Assembly: GCA_005239795.1 (NCBI GenBank)
Contig: SBBH01000015.1
Coordinates: 1 to 16,289 of the forward strand
Direction: 5' to 3'
Length of the DNA: 16,289 bases
DNA from: Planctomycetales bacterium
GTDB taxonomy: Bacteria > Planctomycetota > SBBH01
In this document: positions 6,684-13,964 of the stretch, piece by piece
Position numbering within the stretch: the stretch's first letter is position 1
Layout: every line of letters starts with the position of its first letter
The notes under the pieces: model-generated
What the model saw: only the letters and a program-made list of their open reading frames with translations
Database searches by the model: none
What the model was told of the DNA's origin: nothing
Position numbers and translations under genes: made by a program

Positions 6684-7747
6684 GGGCGCGGCCGCCGGCT
6701 CCTTCCTCTAACATCGCAGGGGGGGCTGGCGAAGGTGGGCCTCCCGCTTGCTGGACAGTCGTTTCCGACGACGCCGGCCAGCGTCTAGACCGATACCTTC
6801 GCCGGCGTCTTTTCCAGGTCCCTCTTTCGCACATCTACAAGCTTCTGCGCACGGGAGGGGTTCGTGTGGGAGGGATCCCCTGCCGTGCGGGAAAGCGTCT
6901 TCTCGCGGCGGGAGACGCGATCGAGATCGACATCCCACACGGGGACGTCCGGGAACGGCGTCCCGCAGGCCCCCCGCCGGATCTTTTGACGCGTCCCTTC
7001 TTCAAGAAGAATTTCAGGATCCTCTATCAGGACGCTTGGATTCTCGCCTTGGACAAACCTTCAGGGCTGGCCGTGCATCCGGGAGACTGCATCGACCGCA
7101 GGCGTTTGACCTTGGTCGACATGGCGAAGGCGTACGTTGCCTTGCGCCGGCCAGGGGCGGCGCCGGCGGAGGGTTCTCTTTTTGAGCCTGCTCTTGTCCA
7201 CCGTTTGGACCAGCAGACTTCCGGCGTGGTGCTGGTCGCGAAGACGGGTGAGGCCCTGCGGGGTCTTTCCGAGGCATTTCGCGCCGGCGCAATCGAGAAA
7301 GAGTATCTGGCGCTCGTCAAGGGGGTGCCGCGCGAAGAAGAGGGGCGCGTGACTTTTTCCCTCAACAAGGAGACCGATCCGGTGACCGGGAAGCCTCTTG
7401 TCAAGGTGTCTCGCGCGCGCCATGCCAAGGAGGCCGACACCCTGTACACGATCGAAAAGGCTTGGCGTGGGGCCGCCCTCCTCCGGGTCCGGATCCTGAC
7501 CGGCCGGATGCACCAGATCCGGGTTCACCTGGCGGCGATCGGCCACCCAGTGGCCGGGGACGGCCGCTACGGGGATTTCGCGTTCAATGGGGTCCTTGTC
7601 CAGCGGGCGGGCCTCCGGCGGCTTTTCCTTCATGCGCACCGCGTGGCGTTTGCGCATCCGGTGACCGAGCGCCCCGTCGAGATCGAAGCGCCCCTGCCGG
7701 GAGAACTCGCCGCCGTGCTGAATTGCCTTACAGACAAGCGACTGTAG
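6539..7747 (+). CDS. RluC/RluD-type large-subunit rRNA pseudouridine synthase
   Basis: 402 residues from ATG 6539. Isomerises specific uridines in 23S rRNA to pseudouridine. An S4 RNA-binding domain lies at about 72-135 (VVSDDAGQRLDRYL... GGVRVGG), then the RluA-family catalytic domain: ILALDKPSGLAVHPG (168-182), HRLDQQTSG with catalytic D224, and GRMHQIRVHL...HPVAGDGRYG (322-344). Which uridine is modified cannot be told. The start is a problem: the only ATG/GTG/TTG in frame before the S4 domain is 6539, inside metK, giving a 145-nt overlap and a 70-residue Arg/Pro/Gly-rich N-terminal extension. CAGGAG (6523-6528) lies 10 nt upstream of it. A non-standard start such as ATC 6713, just after the metK stop, would give 344 residues, nearer the family size. 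Confidence 0.9.
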   Translation: MGKDRQGGDPVPRGRRQAPRLRRSRRRGQAFQSRPERPPEGRPFRPPLRARPPAPSSNIAGGAGEGGPPACWTVVSDDAGQRLDRYLRRRLFQVPLSHIYKLLRTGGVRVGGIPCRAGKRLLAAGDAIEIDIPHGDVRERRPAGPPPDLLTRPFFKKNFRILYQDAWILALDKPSGLAVHPGDCIDRRRLTLVDMAKAYVALRRPGAAPAEGSLFEPALVHRLDQQTSGVVLVAKTGEALRGLSEAFRAGAIEKEYLALVKGVPREEEGRVTFSLNKETDPVTGKPLVKVSRARHAKEADTLYTIEKAWRGAALLRVRILTGRMHQIRVHLAAIGHPVAGDGRYGDFAFNGVLVQRAGLRRLFLHAHRVAFAHPVTERPVEIEAPLPGELAAVLNCLTDKRL

Positions 7748-7869
7748 AAAGTTTTTATGAGTCAGAAATGCAGGCGGAAATCTGTGGAGAGGTTCTGGAG
7801 GGGGTGGTAGAGTGACCTAAATTTGTGGTAATGCGGGTTTGAGGGATGGAGGGCAAGTCATGGGGGCGT

Positions 7870-8052
7870 CTATTTTTTCTGCATCATTGTTTCGATCGCT
7901 TCCGCCGGGCGAGGCCCGACGAACGGACCGTAGGTTTTAGAGAAGGCATGCGTCAAGGATTGATCACACCGGAAGTCGGAGAACAAGGTATCCGAGGACT
8001 GCACTCTCAGTCTGTAGGCATGGTGCAAAATCTCTTTGTCCGTCTCGTTCAA
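7870..8052 (-). pseudogene. Possible gene remnant or small hypothetical protein
   Basis: The minus-strand frame ending at TAG 7870 reads like real protein, with balanced composition and ordinary codons (segments such as LNETDKEILHHAYRLRV and SKTYGPFVGPRPAEAIE). The frame is open further right, into the antisense of asd, but the protein-like character fades there. The only start codon within the gap is TTG 8052, without a ribosome site, giving 60 residues. It may be the 3' remnant of a gene whose 5' part has been lost, or a chance frame. I do not recognise a family. Confidence 0.25.
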
Positions 8053-8111
8053 GGGAAGTTGAACTAGAGCGGATAGGCCTGAAATAAACAGATCGCTCCC
8101 AGCGTCCCGGA

Positions 8112-8117
8112 TAGAAT
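8112..8117 (+). promoter_or_regulatory. Candidate -10 box for asd
   Basis: TAGAAT (5 of 6 to consensus) ending 10 nt before the GTG start. No matching -35 at 17 nt. If used, the leader is only a few bases, consistent with the lack of a Shine-Dalgarno sequence before asd. Confidence 0.35.
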
Positions 8118-8127
8118 TTTCTGACCT

Positions 8128-9144
8128 GTGAAGCCCCTGACAATTGCCATCATCGGCGCCACCGGCGCTGTAGGTCGGGAGATGCTTTCCATCTTGGAGA
8201 AGCGTCCCTGGCCGGTCCGCGAGATCCGTCTTTTTGCCTCGCGCCGCTCGGCGGGGAAGACGGTCCGGTTTCGGGGAAGAAACGTCCACGTCGCGGTGCT
8301 GAAACCCGGTTCCTTTGTCGGGGTGGATGTGGCGCTTTTCGACGCGCCGGGGGATGTCAGCCGCCGGTTTGTGTCCCAGGCGGTGCGCGAGGGGGCGTTC
8401 GTCGTCGATCATTCCAGCATCTACCGGATGGAGAAGGGGATTCCGCTCGTCGTCCCCGAGGTGAACGGGCATCTCGTGACCCCTCGGACGAAGCTCGCAG
8501 CCGGTCCCAATTGTGTGGCGATCCCGCTCGCCGTGGCCTTGGCCCCCTTGGCGCGGGCCGCGGGCCTGGCGCACGTCACCGTGGCCACCTATCAAGCGAT
8601 CTCCGGAGCGGGGGTGGCGGCCGCGCGCGCCCTCTACGCCGAGGCGCGCGGCGTCCTCGCTGGGCGGCCGCCGCGCTCGACAGTCTTCTCGCATCCCATA
8701 GCTTTCAATTGCGTCGCGCATGAGACCTTCGAAAAGGAAGGGTACACCGACGAGGAATGGAAGATCGTCGGCGAGATCCGGAAAATCCTGGGGCTTTCGC
8801 AGCTTCCCGTCTCGGTCGCGGCGGTGCGGATCCCCGTTCTCCGAGGGCATTCTATGGCGGTTTTTGTCGAGACGAAAAAACCCCTCTCGACTGGCACCGC
8901 GCGCAAACTCCTGGCCCGTGCGCCAAGCGTCGTCCTGGCGGACGACCCGAAGCGGCGCCACTATCCGACGCCGCTCATGGCGGCCGGGAAGGATGCCGTC
9001 TACGTGGGGCGTGTCCGGCGGGACATCGGCGTCAAGAACGGCATTGTGCTATGGCTTTCCTGCGACAACCTCAGGAAGGGGGCGGCCTTGAACGCGGTCC
9101 AGATCGCCGAAGCGGCGTTGTTTAGGATTCGCGCGAAGATGTAG
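8128..9144 (+). CDS. asd: Aspartate-semialdehyde dehydrogenase
   Basis: 338 residues, normal length. Converts aspartyl phosphate to aspartate semialdehyde with NADPH, the branch point to lysine/diaminopimelate, threonine and methionine. NADP motif GATGAVGREML (10-20), the SSIYRMEKGIPLVVPEVN segment, catalytic C129 in GPNCVAIPL (usually NCS/NCT; here the next residue is Val), YQAISGAG (155-162), substrate-binding R234 and catalytic H241 in VRIPVLRGHS, and the family C-terminus with YVGRVRRD and NLRKGAALNAVQIAE. The start is GTG with no ribosome site; the next in-frame start would cut into the Rossmann motif. It is convergent with motB, 44 bp apart, with no clear terminator between. No other lysine or threonine genes are nearby. 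Confidence 0.96.
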   Translation: MKPLTIAIIGATGAVGREMLSILEKRPWPVREIRLFASRRSAGKTVRFRGRNVHVAVLKPGSFVGVDVALFDAPGDVSRRFVSQAVREGAFVVDHSSIYRMEKGIPLVVPEVNGHLVTPRTKLAAGPNCVAIPLAVALAPLARAAGLAHVTVATYQAISGAGVAAARALYAEARGVLAGRPPRSTVFSHPIAFNCVAHETFEKEGYTDEEWKIVGEIRKILGLSQLPVSVAAVRIPVLRGHSMAVFVETKKPLSTGTARKLLARAPSVVLADDPKRRHYPTPLMAAGKDAVYVGRVRRDIGVKNGIVLWLSCDNLRKGAALNAVQIAEAALFRIRAKM

Positions 9145-9188
9145 TCTGATGATTCCGTCAAGCTCAGAAGTTATTTCCGCACGGCCCC

Positions 9189-10244
9189 TTACTCGATGAA
9201 ACGCCACCCCTTGCCGCGCCCGACGGCGACGACCGTTCCGAGTTCGCCTCCGCCGTGCACGAAGAATCTGACGGTGCCGCCGCTATAGCGCCATTCTTCG
9301 AAGATATCCTCGTTGAACGCATAACGCTGGCGCTCGATCGGTTCCCCCAGCTTTTCCTCGACGTCCGCTGGAAGCATCCCTTCCTTGAGGGGCTGCATTT
9401 TTTCGATGTTTTCGTTCGAGAAGGCGGGGCGGCTTCCGGATCGGTTCGTTTCGGCGACCCACTGTTGGTAGAGCCAATGACTGCTTTGCCAGGGGAAGTG
9501 GGTGAACTCCTCGGTGTCGATGATTTCCACGCGCTGATTGTCCTCAGGCGCGACGCTGATCGGGTCGACCGGCCCTCCGACCACGATTCTCAGGCGGTTG
9601 TCCAGGAGATTCCCCTGTTTGGGGTCCGCCAGGAAGTTGGCGACCCGCTTGGCGCGGGCGTAGGCGAGATCCCATGCTTTGGAGACATCGCTTTCTCCGA
9701 TCTCGCTTCCTGTGGCGTATCCCCGGATGTCGATGCGGGAACGGTACCCCCGCAAGCCCAGGGCGATTTGCAGGAGCTCTGTGCGGGCCGTTTCCGTCAG
9801 GGTGTCTGTATCCGGTTTAAAGAGCACCCGGCCTCCCTGGATGAATTTGCTTCCAGCCCGGATATCCTTGGCGGCCCGGTCCTTGCCCGGCACAAGTGTA
9901 ATTTCCGGGGAGGGGCCGGGGTGGCGTTGGTCCCCTTTGTAGTAGTTGCCCTGCATGGGGACGGGAATATCCCGCTTGTTTTGTTTGAGTGCCTCGAGAG
10001 CCGAGATCCCCTCGCCGCCGCTGCCCCAGTTCGCTTTGATGCCGGCCAGGAACTCCTTCAATTTTTCCTCGCTCAAGTTGGAAATCGAGAAGAGCGCCAC
10101 GAAGAGGCCGAAGAGAAGCGTCACCAGATCCGCCCAGGAGATGAACCAAAAAGGGGCGTCGACGGAGGCATGCTCTTCATGCTTGGCCGCATGAGCGTGC
10201 TTCTTGTGGTGCCCCTTGCCTTCGCCGCCGGGAGGATGAGCCAT
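9189..10244 (-). CDS. motB: MotB/OmpA-family stator protein with BamE-like C-terminal module
   Basis: 351 residues. His-rich cytoplasmic tail (7 His among the first 25 residues), then one membrane helix at about 32-55 (FWFISWADLVTLLFGLFVAL) with the proton-accepting D39 of MotB. The plug/linker is followed by an OmpA-like peptidoglycan-binding domain at about 138-245 (LFKPDTDTLTETARTELL, IDIRGYATG, RAKRVANFL, NQRVEI). Beyond the normal end there are about 100 extra residues; 283-345 (LKEGMLPADVEEKLGEPIER... EEWRYSGGTVRFFV) follows the pattern of BamE/SmpA-OmlA-like modules. Together with MotA it should form a proton-driven stator anchored to the cell wall. AGGAGG lies 13 nt upstream of ATG, rather far. 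No flagellar genes are visible, so whether it drives a flagellum, gliding or another machine is open. Confidence 0.88.
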   Translation of the reverse strand: MAHPPGGEGKGHHKKHAHAAKHEEHASVDAPFWFISWADLVTLLFGLFVALFSISNLSEEKLKEFLAGIKANWGSGGEGISALEALKQNKRDIPVPMQGNYYKGDQRHPGPSPEITLVPGKDRAAKDIRAGSKFIQGGRVLFKPDTDTLTETARTELLQIALGLRGYRSRIDIRGYATGSEIGESDVSKAWDLAYARAKRVANFLADPKQGNLLDNRLRIVVGGPVDPISVAPEDNQRVEIIDTEEFTHFPWQSSHWLYQQWVAETNRSGSRPAFSNENIEKMQPLKEGMLPADVEEKLGEPIERQRYAFNEDIFEEWRYSGGTVRFFVHGGGELGTVVAVGRGKGWRFIE

Positions 10245-10306
10245 GGCCGAGACGCGCCTCCTGGGTTAATTGTGTCTCGGAAATCCCAAATTCCAAATTC
10301 CAATAA

Positions 10307-10357
10307 CTAAATTGGGATCTGGCGCAGGCTGTTGGGTTGACATGGATCCCAATTTAG
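10307..10357 (-). repeat. 13-bp inverted repeat between motA and motB
   Basis: CTAAATTGGGATC (10307-10319) and GATCCCAATTTAG (10345-10357) are perfect complements with a 25-nt loop. The right arm covers the motA stop codon. A third segment, ATCCCAA (10283-10289), can pair with TTGGGAT of the left arm instead, giving two mutually exclusive stems in the motAB transcript. Tandem AAATTCC (10288-10301) lies beside it. It could stabilise the motA end, set the motA:motB ratio, or be the scar of a small intergenic repeat. Confidence 0.6.
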
Positions 10358-11118
10358 GCTGCTGCTTTCTTCTTGCTGACGAGGAATGTGAGAAGTTTTT
10401 CTTCGACGATGCGGGGGTTGTCCCCGGCCTGGATCGCGACAATTCCTTGAATGATGATCTTGCGGGCGAGCATCTCGTCGCCGTGCTGGTTCTTGAGTTT
10501 TTCGGCGATCGGGAGGAAGAGGAGGTTGGCGCCGATTGCGCCGTAGAGTGTGGCCACCATCGCGGCCCCCAGCCCCCGCCCGATCTTCTTGGGATCGTCG
10601 AGGGATTGGAGCATGACGATGATCCCGATCAGGGTGCCGCACATTGCGAAGGTGGGGCAGGCGCGGCCCGCGATTTCATAAAAAAACTTGCATCGGTTGT
10701 GGCGGATTTCCATCGAGTCCAGTTTGTTCTGCAGGATCGTTTCAATCGAGTCGGGATCGGTGCCGTCGATCGCGAGTCTCAACCCTTGAGACAGGAAGGG
10801 GTCGATGACTTGCTGGACGATCGGCTCTAGGGCCAGAATCCCATCCTTGCGAGCGACCTCGGCGCACTTGACGATCTGGGAGATCGTTTCCTCGGGGTTT
10901 TCCTTGGGGGCGATGAAGATGCGGAGCGCTGCCTTGAAGGCATTGATGACGTCGGAAAACTTGAAGGTTGTGAAAAGCGCTCCGACCGTGGTGCCGAACA
11001 CGATGATGAGTTCGGACATGGAGAGGAAGATTTTAAAATTCCCCGCCGAGACGTGGAAAATGGTGTAGCTGATGCAGGCGAAGCCGACCACCAAACCGAT
11101 GAGGGTGGAGATGTCCAT
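10354..11118 (-). CDS. motA: MotA/TolQ/ExbB-family proton channel, flagellar-type stator protein
   Basis: 254 residues, close to other short MotA proteins. Four membrane segments at about 5-24, 33-52, 150-172 and 180-206. Conserved MotA features: the cytoplasmic ARKDGILALE loop with R90 and E98 (the residues that face the rotor in E. coli MotA), P155 in TM3 (ACPTFAMCGTLIGIIVML), P203 near the end of TM4, and the C-terminal IIIQGIVAIQAGDNPRIVEEKL. It is first of a two-gene operon with motB, the 109-bp gap holding the inverted repeat. ATG 11118 has only a weak GGA upstream. Confidence 0.93.
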   Translation of the reverse strand: MDISTLIGLVVGFACISYTIFHVSAGNFKIFLSMSELIIVFGTTVGALFTTFKFSDVINAFKAALRIFIAPKENPEETISQIVKCAEVARKDGILALEPIVQQVIDPFLSQGLRLAIDGTDPDSIETILQNKLDSMEIRHNRCKFFYEIAGRACPTFAMCGTLIGIIVMLQSLDDPKKIGRGLGAAMVATLYGAIGANLLFLPIAEKLKNQHGDEMLARKIIIQGIVAIQAGDNPRIVEEKLLTFLVSKKKAAA

Positions 11119-11138
11119 GGGGATTTTCCGTCCGCCTT

Positions 11139-11167
11139 ATTATCGGCTATTTTTTTCACTGGCCCAA
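11139..11167 (-). promoter_or_regulatory. Sigma70-type promoter for motAB
   Basis: On the minus strand TTGGGC (11167-11162), a 17-nt spacer, then GATAAT (11144-11139, 5 of 6). Transcription would start about 14 nt before the motA ATG. No sigma28-type flagellar promoter (TAAA-N15-GCCGATAA) is complete here, although GCCGATAA itself is present at 11147-11140. Confidence 0.5.
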
Positions 11168-11214
11168 GCGGGGCTCGGGCGATTTTTTTTGAGGGACAGG
11201 AGCCGTTTGGCGTG

Positions 11215-11220
11215 TACTAT
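11215..11220 (+). promoter_or_regulatory. Candidate -10 box for mdh
   Basis: TACTAT with TG directly in front, 23 nt before the mdh start. The only TTG-type -35 (TTGAGG, 11189-11194) is 20 nt away, longer than ideal. It lies in the 125-bp divergent region shared with motAB. Confidence 0.35.
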
Positions 11221-11243
11221 CGCACGCCGCGGAGGGAGGCTGA

Positions 11244-12179
11244 ATGGCACGTCGCAAGATCGGGGTGGTGGGAGCCGGGCAGGTCGGGGCGACCCTCGTG
11301 CAGAGGCTGGCCGAGCGTCAACTCGGCGACCTCGTTATGATCGACATCGTCGAGGGGGTCCCGCAGGGGAAATCCTTGGATCTGGCCGAGGCGGCTCCGC
11401 TCGAGGGATATGACGCGCTCCTCACGGGGGCGCAGGGGTACGAAGCCGTGGCCGGTGCGGATCTGGTGGTTGTGACCGCTGGGCTTCCTCGAAAACCGGG
11501 GATGTCGCGCGATGATCTCCTGAAAAAAAACGCGGATATTGTTGGGGGTGTCGTCGACCAGGTCGTGAAACATGCCCCGGATTGCGTTTTGATCGTGGTT
11601 TCGAATCCTCTCGATGTCATGACGCATTTGGCGTGGGTCCGAAGCCGGTTCGAGAAGCGGCGCGTCATCGGGATGGCGGGGGTCCTAGATTCGGCGAGAT
11701 TGCGCGCCTTTATCGCGATGGAGATCGGAGTCTCAGTGAAGGATGTTCAGGCGATGGTGTTGGGAGGGCATGGGGATGACATGGTGCCGTTGCCGCGCTA
11801 TTCCACCGTCTCCGGGATCCCCATCACGGAGCTTTTGCCGGCGGCCGCGATCGAGCGCCTTATCAGCCGCACCCGCAGTGGCGGCGCCGAAATCGTCGGG
11901 TTTCTCAAGACCGGAAGCGCCTTTTACGCTCCTTCTTCCTCGGTTGTTCAGATGGTCGAAAGCATCCTGTTGGATCAGAAAAGGGTTCTGCCTTGTTGCG
12001 TGCGTCTTGAGGGGGAGTATGGCATTTCCGATATTTTTGCGGGAGTCCCTGTGATTTTGGGTGCGCGCGGCGTGGAGCGCATCCTCGAGATCCCCCTTTC
12101 CGCGGAAGAGAAAAAATATTTAACTATTTCAGCGGAACATGTCCGCGCGAATATTGCTGTTTTGAACAAGCTGTTGTAG
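11244..12179 (+). CDS. mdh: Malate dehydrogenase, LDH-like type
   Basis: 311 residues. Interconverts malate and oxaloacetate with NAD in the citric acid cycle. Rossmann motif GAGQVG (10-15) with D34 for NAD; LPRKPGMSR with R83 and R89, the arginine at 83 marking malate rather than lactate specificity; VSNPLDV (119-125); catalytic pair D149 and H176 (GGHGDDM) and R152. ATG 11244 is supported by GGAGGGAGG (11231-11239). Belongs to the LDH-like MDH group (MDH III in many bacteria) rather than the enteric type. pilM starts only 13 bp after its stop, so read-through into the pil genes is likely. Confidence 0.95.
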   Translation: MARRKIGVVGAGQVGATLVQRLAERQLGDLVMIDIVEGVPQGKSLDLAEAAPLEGYDALLTGAQGYEAVAGADLVVVTAGLPRKPGMSRDDLLKKNADIVGGVVDQVVKHAPDCVLIVVSNPLDVMTHLAWVRSRFEKRRVIGMAGVLDSARLRAFIAMEIGVSVKDVQAMVLGGHGDDMVPLPRYSTVSGIPITELLPAAAIERLISRTRSGGAEIVGFLKTGSAFYAPSSSVVQMVESILLDQKRVLPCCVRLEGEYGISDIFAGVPVILGARGVERILEIPLSAEEKKYLTISAEHVRANIAVLNKLL

Positions 12180-12182
12180 ACT
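12177..12182 (+). promoter_or_regulatory. Candidate -10 box for the pil operon
   Basis: TAGACT overlapping the mdh stop, with TG just before it and a 3-of-6 -35 (TTGCTG) 17 nt upstream. pilM ATG is 10 nt further on and lacks a ribosome site. Confidence 0.3.
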
Positions 12183-12192
12183 CGGCGTTTCT

Positions 12193-13224
12193 ATGTTGGG
12201 GTTTATCAAGCGGAACGAAAACGTCCTCGGTGTCGACATCGGCACCGCCTGCATTAAAGTGGTGGCGTTTGAAGAGGCGGGGGACACGGTGCGGGTCGCC
12301 GGGTATGGCCTTGCCGAGGTCGAACAGGAGGGAAAGCGCGCTGAGGCGCTCCGGGAAGCCTTGAAGGCGGCCGGCGTCTCGGGCGGAAGGGTGGTGACCG
12401 CCGTCTCCGGCCGATCTGTCACCGTTCGGTACGTCACGATGCCGACGATGAGCGACGCCGAGTTGCGCGCGGCGCTCCCCCTGGAAGCCGACAAGTACAT
12501 GCCGTATGACGTGGCGGAGCTGTATCTAGACGGTCAGAGGCTGGCCATCGGCGGCAATGAGCAGGAGATGAGGGTTCTCATGGTCTCGGCCAAGAAGGGT
12601 CTGATCCAGGATCATGTCGCCATGCTTCAGCAGGTGGGAATGAGCCCGGCCGTGATCGATGTTGATGCTTTCGCGCTCGGAAACGCCTATGAGTTCAGCG
12701 AGAGGGGCGGCGAGGCCGAGGGAGCCAGCGGGGATGTGGTTGCCCTTGTCGATATCGGCGCTTCGAAAACCAGCATTAATATCATCAAAAAAGGAATCTC
12801 CTGTTTCACGCGTGAAGTCTATGTGGGCGGCCGGGACTTGACGGAGGTGATCGCGAAACGCTTGGGCGTCGATCCGGCGGCGGCCGAAACCTTGAAGCGT
12901 AATCCGGGGGAGCGCAACGCGGAAGTCATGGATGCGGTCACGTCTGTTGCGGAGGATCTGGGGAACGAGATCCGGCTTTCCTTCGATTATTTCGAGAGCC
13001 AGTTCGAGGATGAGGTTCAGCGGGTGAAGCTGTCGGGGGGCGGGGCGCGTTTGGCGGGGTTCGACAATGCCCTCCAGGGGGTTTTTGGAAAACCCACGGC
13101 GTTGTGGGATTCGGTGGGGCGCCTCCAGGTCGCCTCTGGCGTTGACCCGGCAGGTCTCAAAGATCATGCGGCGCAATTCGCGATTGCGGTGGGGTTGGCG
13201 GCGCGCATCCGTGCCAGGATTTGA
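12193..13224 (+). CDS. pilM: Type IV pilus assembly protein PilM
   Basis: 343 residues. Actin-like ATP-binding protein of the inner-membrane alignment complex; its groove binds the N-terminal INLLP segment of PilN. Seen: phosphate-1 motif VLGVDIGTACIKVV (11-24), a PilM-type 1C domain (LPLEADKYMPYDV, 95-107), phosphate-2 motif VALVDIGASKTSINI (183-197), FTREVYVGGRDLTE, and the adenosine motif LSGGGARLAGF (280-290). First of five pil genes on this strand. ATG has no Shine-Dalgarno sequence in the 13-bp gap after mdh. Confidence 0.95.
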   Translation: MLGFIKRNENVLGVDIGTACIKVVAFEEAGDTVRVAGYGLAEVEQEGKRAEALREALKAAGVSGGRVVTAVSGRSVTVRYVTMPTMSDAELRAALPLEADKYMPYDVAELYLDGQRLAIGGNEQEMRVLMVSAKKGLIQDHVAMLQQVGMSPAVIDVDAFALGNAYEFSERGGEAEGASGDVVALVDIGASKTSINIIKKGISCFTREVYVGGRDLTEVIAKRLGVDPAAAETLKRNPGERNAEVMDAVTSVAEDLGNEIRLSFDYFESQFEDEVQRVKLSGGGARLAGFDNALQGVFGKPTALWDSVGRLQVASGVDPAGLKDHAAQFAIAVGLAARIRARI

Positions 13225-13257
13225 TGGGTCACGGGGAGTAGAGGAGCGCAATTCACG

Positions 13258-13956
13258 ATGATTGAAATCAATCTACTTCCGGAAGAGCTTAGACCTAAGG
13301 AGCGGGTGACCACCCCCTACACGGTGGTGGTCGGCGCCGGCGGAACGTTGGCGATTCTGGCAGCCTGTGGGCTCGTGGCTTTTTATTTTCTGCAGCTTAA
13401 GCCCCTGGAGGTTCAGAAGAAGGCGGCACAGGATGATATGGCTAAGGCCCAACGAGAGCTTGCAGACGTTGAAGTTCCCCAGAAACGCCACCAACAGGAG
13501 ATCCAGCGGCGCGACCTGGCCCTCAAAGTAAAGCGACAGCGCGCTCTCTGGAGCGGGATCCTGGATGCCGTTTGGACGGTGGTCGACCAGGTCGGGGACG
13601 CTTGGATTTCTTCTCTGCAACTCAAAGAGGAAAAGGCGGATGCCAAACTGAAGGGAGCTGGTCCCCGCATGACGCTGGAAGTCCTTCTCAATACCAGCCA
13701 CTTGGGGGAGGAATCCACCGAGTATGAGGCGGTGTCGGAGCACCACGTGGCGGCGTTCATCGAGGGGCTGGGGAACCAGCCCCGTTTGAAGGATTATCGG
13801 ATCGGTTTCGGGGGATTTCACCGCGAGGAAGGGAAGACGGGCGAGGCTGGGAAGCCCAGTTTGGCCAGCCAGATTCAGATCATGTTTCAAAAAACAGCGG
13901 TGGCGGCGGCTAAATCTAGCGCCCCCCAACCTCCGGCGCCGCCGGCGCCCAAATAG
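13258..13956 (+). CDS. pilN: Type IV pilus assembly protein PilN
   Basis: 232 residues, bitopic. Starts with MIEINLLPEELRP, the PilM-binding motif of PilN; one membrane helix at about 20-46; coiled coil 48-95; then the periplasmic ferredoxin-like part that pairs with PilO. The C-terminus is a Pro/Ala-rich tail (SSAPQPPAPPAPK) not typical of PilN. AGGAG 11 nt upstream. Its stop codon overlaps the pilO ribosome site. Confidence 0.92.
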   Translation: MIEINLLPEELRPKERVTTPYTVVVGAGGTLAILAACGLVAFYFLQLKPLEVQKKAAQDDMAKAQRELADVEVPQKRHQQEIQRRDLALKVKRQRALWSGILDAVWTVVDQVGDAWISSLQLKEEKADAKLKGAGPRMTLEVLLNTSHLGEESTEYEAVSEHHVAAFIEGLGNQPRLKDYRIGFGGFHREEGKTGEAGKPSLASQIQIMFQKTAVAAAKSSAPQPPAPPAPK

Positions 13957-13964
13957 GAGGAATC

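Larger units (their letters stand above)
7748..8127. other. 380-bp gap between rlu and asd
   Basis: No recognisable rightward gene, tRNA or terminator. The DNA is visibly less GC-rich than the flanking genes. The only protein-like reading is on the minus strand (see 7870-8052). It also contains a short hairpin CGGGC-GAG-GCCCG (7906-7918) without a T-run, and a TAGAAT hexamer just before asd. Confidence 0.6.

Noticed and set aside
7906..7918. CGGGC-GAG-GCCCG hairpin as terminator of the rlu gene
   Set aside because: 3-nt loop, no T-run, and about 160 bp beyond the stop codon; probably chance in GC-rich DNA.
7846..8067. Rightward 73-codon frame in the rlu-asd gap
   Set aside because: No ribosome site, and its complement on the other strand reads more like protein.
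8128..8961. Minus-strand frame opposite asd that joins the 7870 remnant
   Set aside because: The part over asd is a GC-rich shadow; only the section in the gap looks protein-like.
9145..9188. Possible bidirectional terminator between convergent asd and motB
   Set aside because: No stem longer than 3-4 bp and no T-run on either strand.
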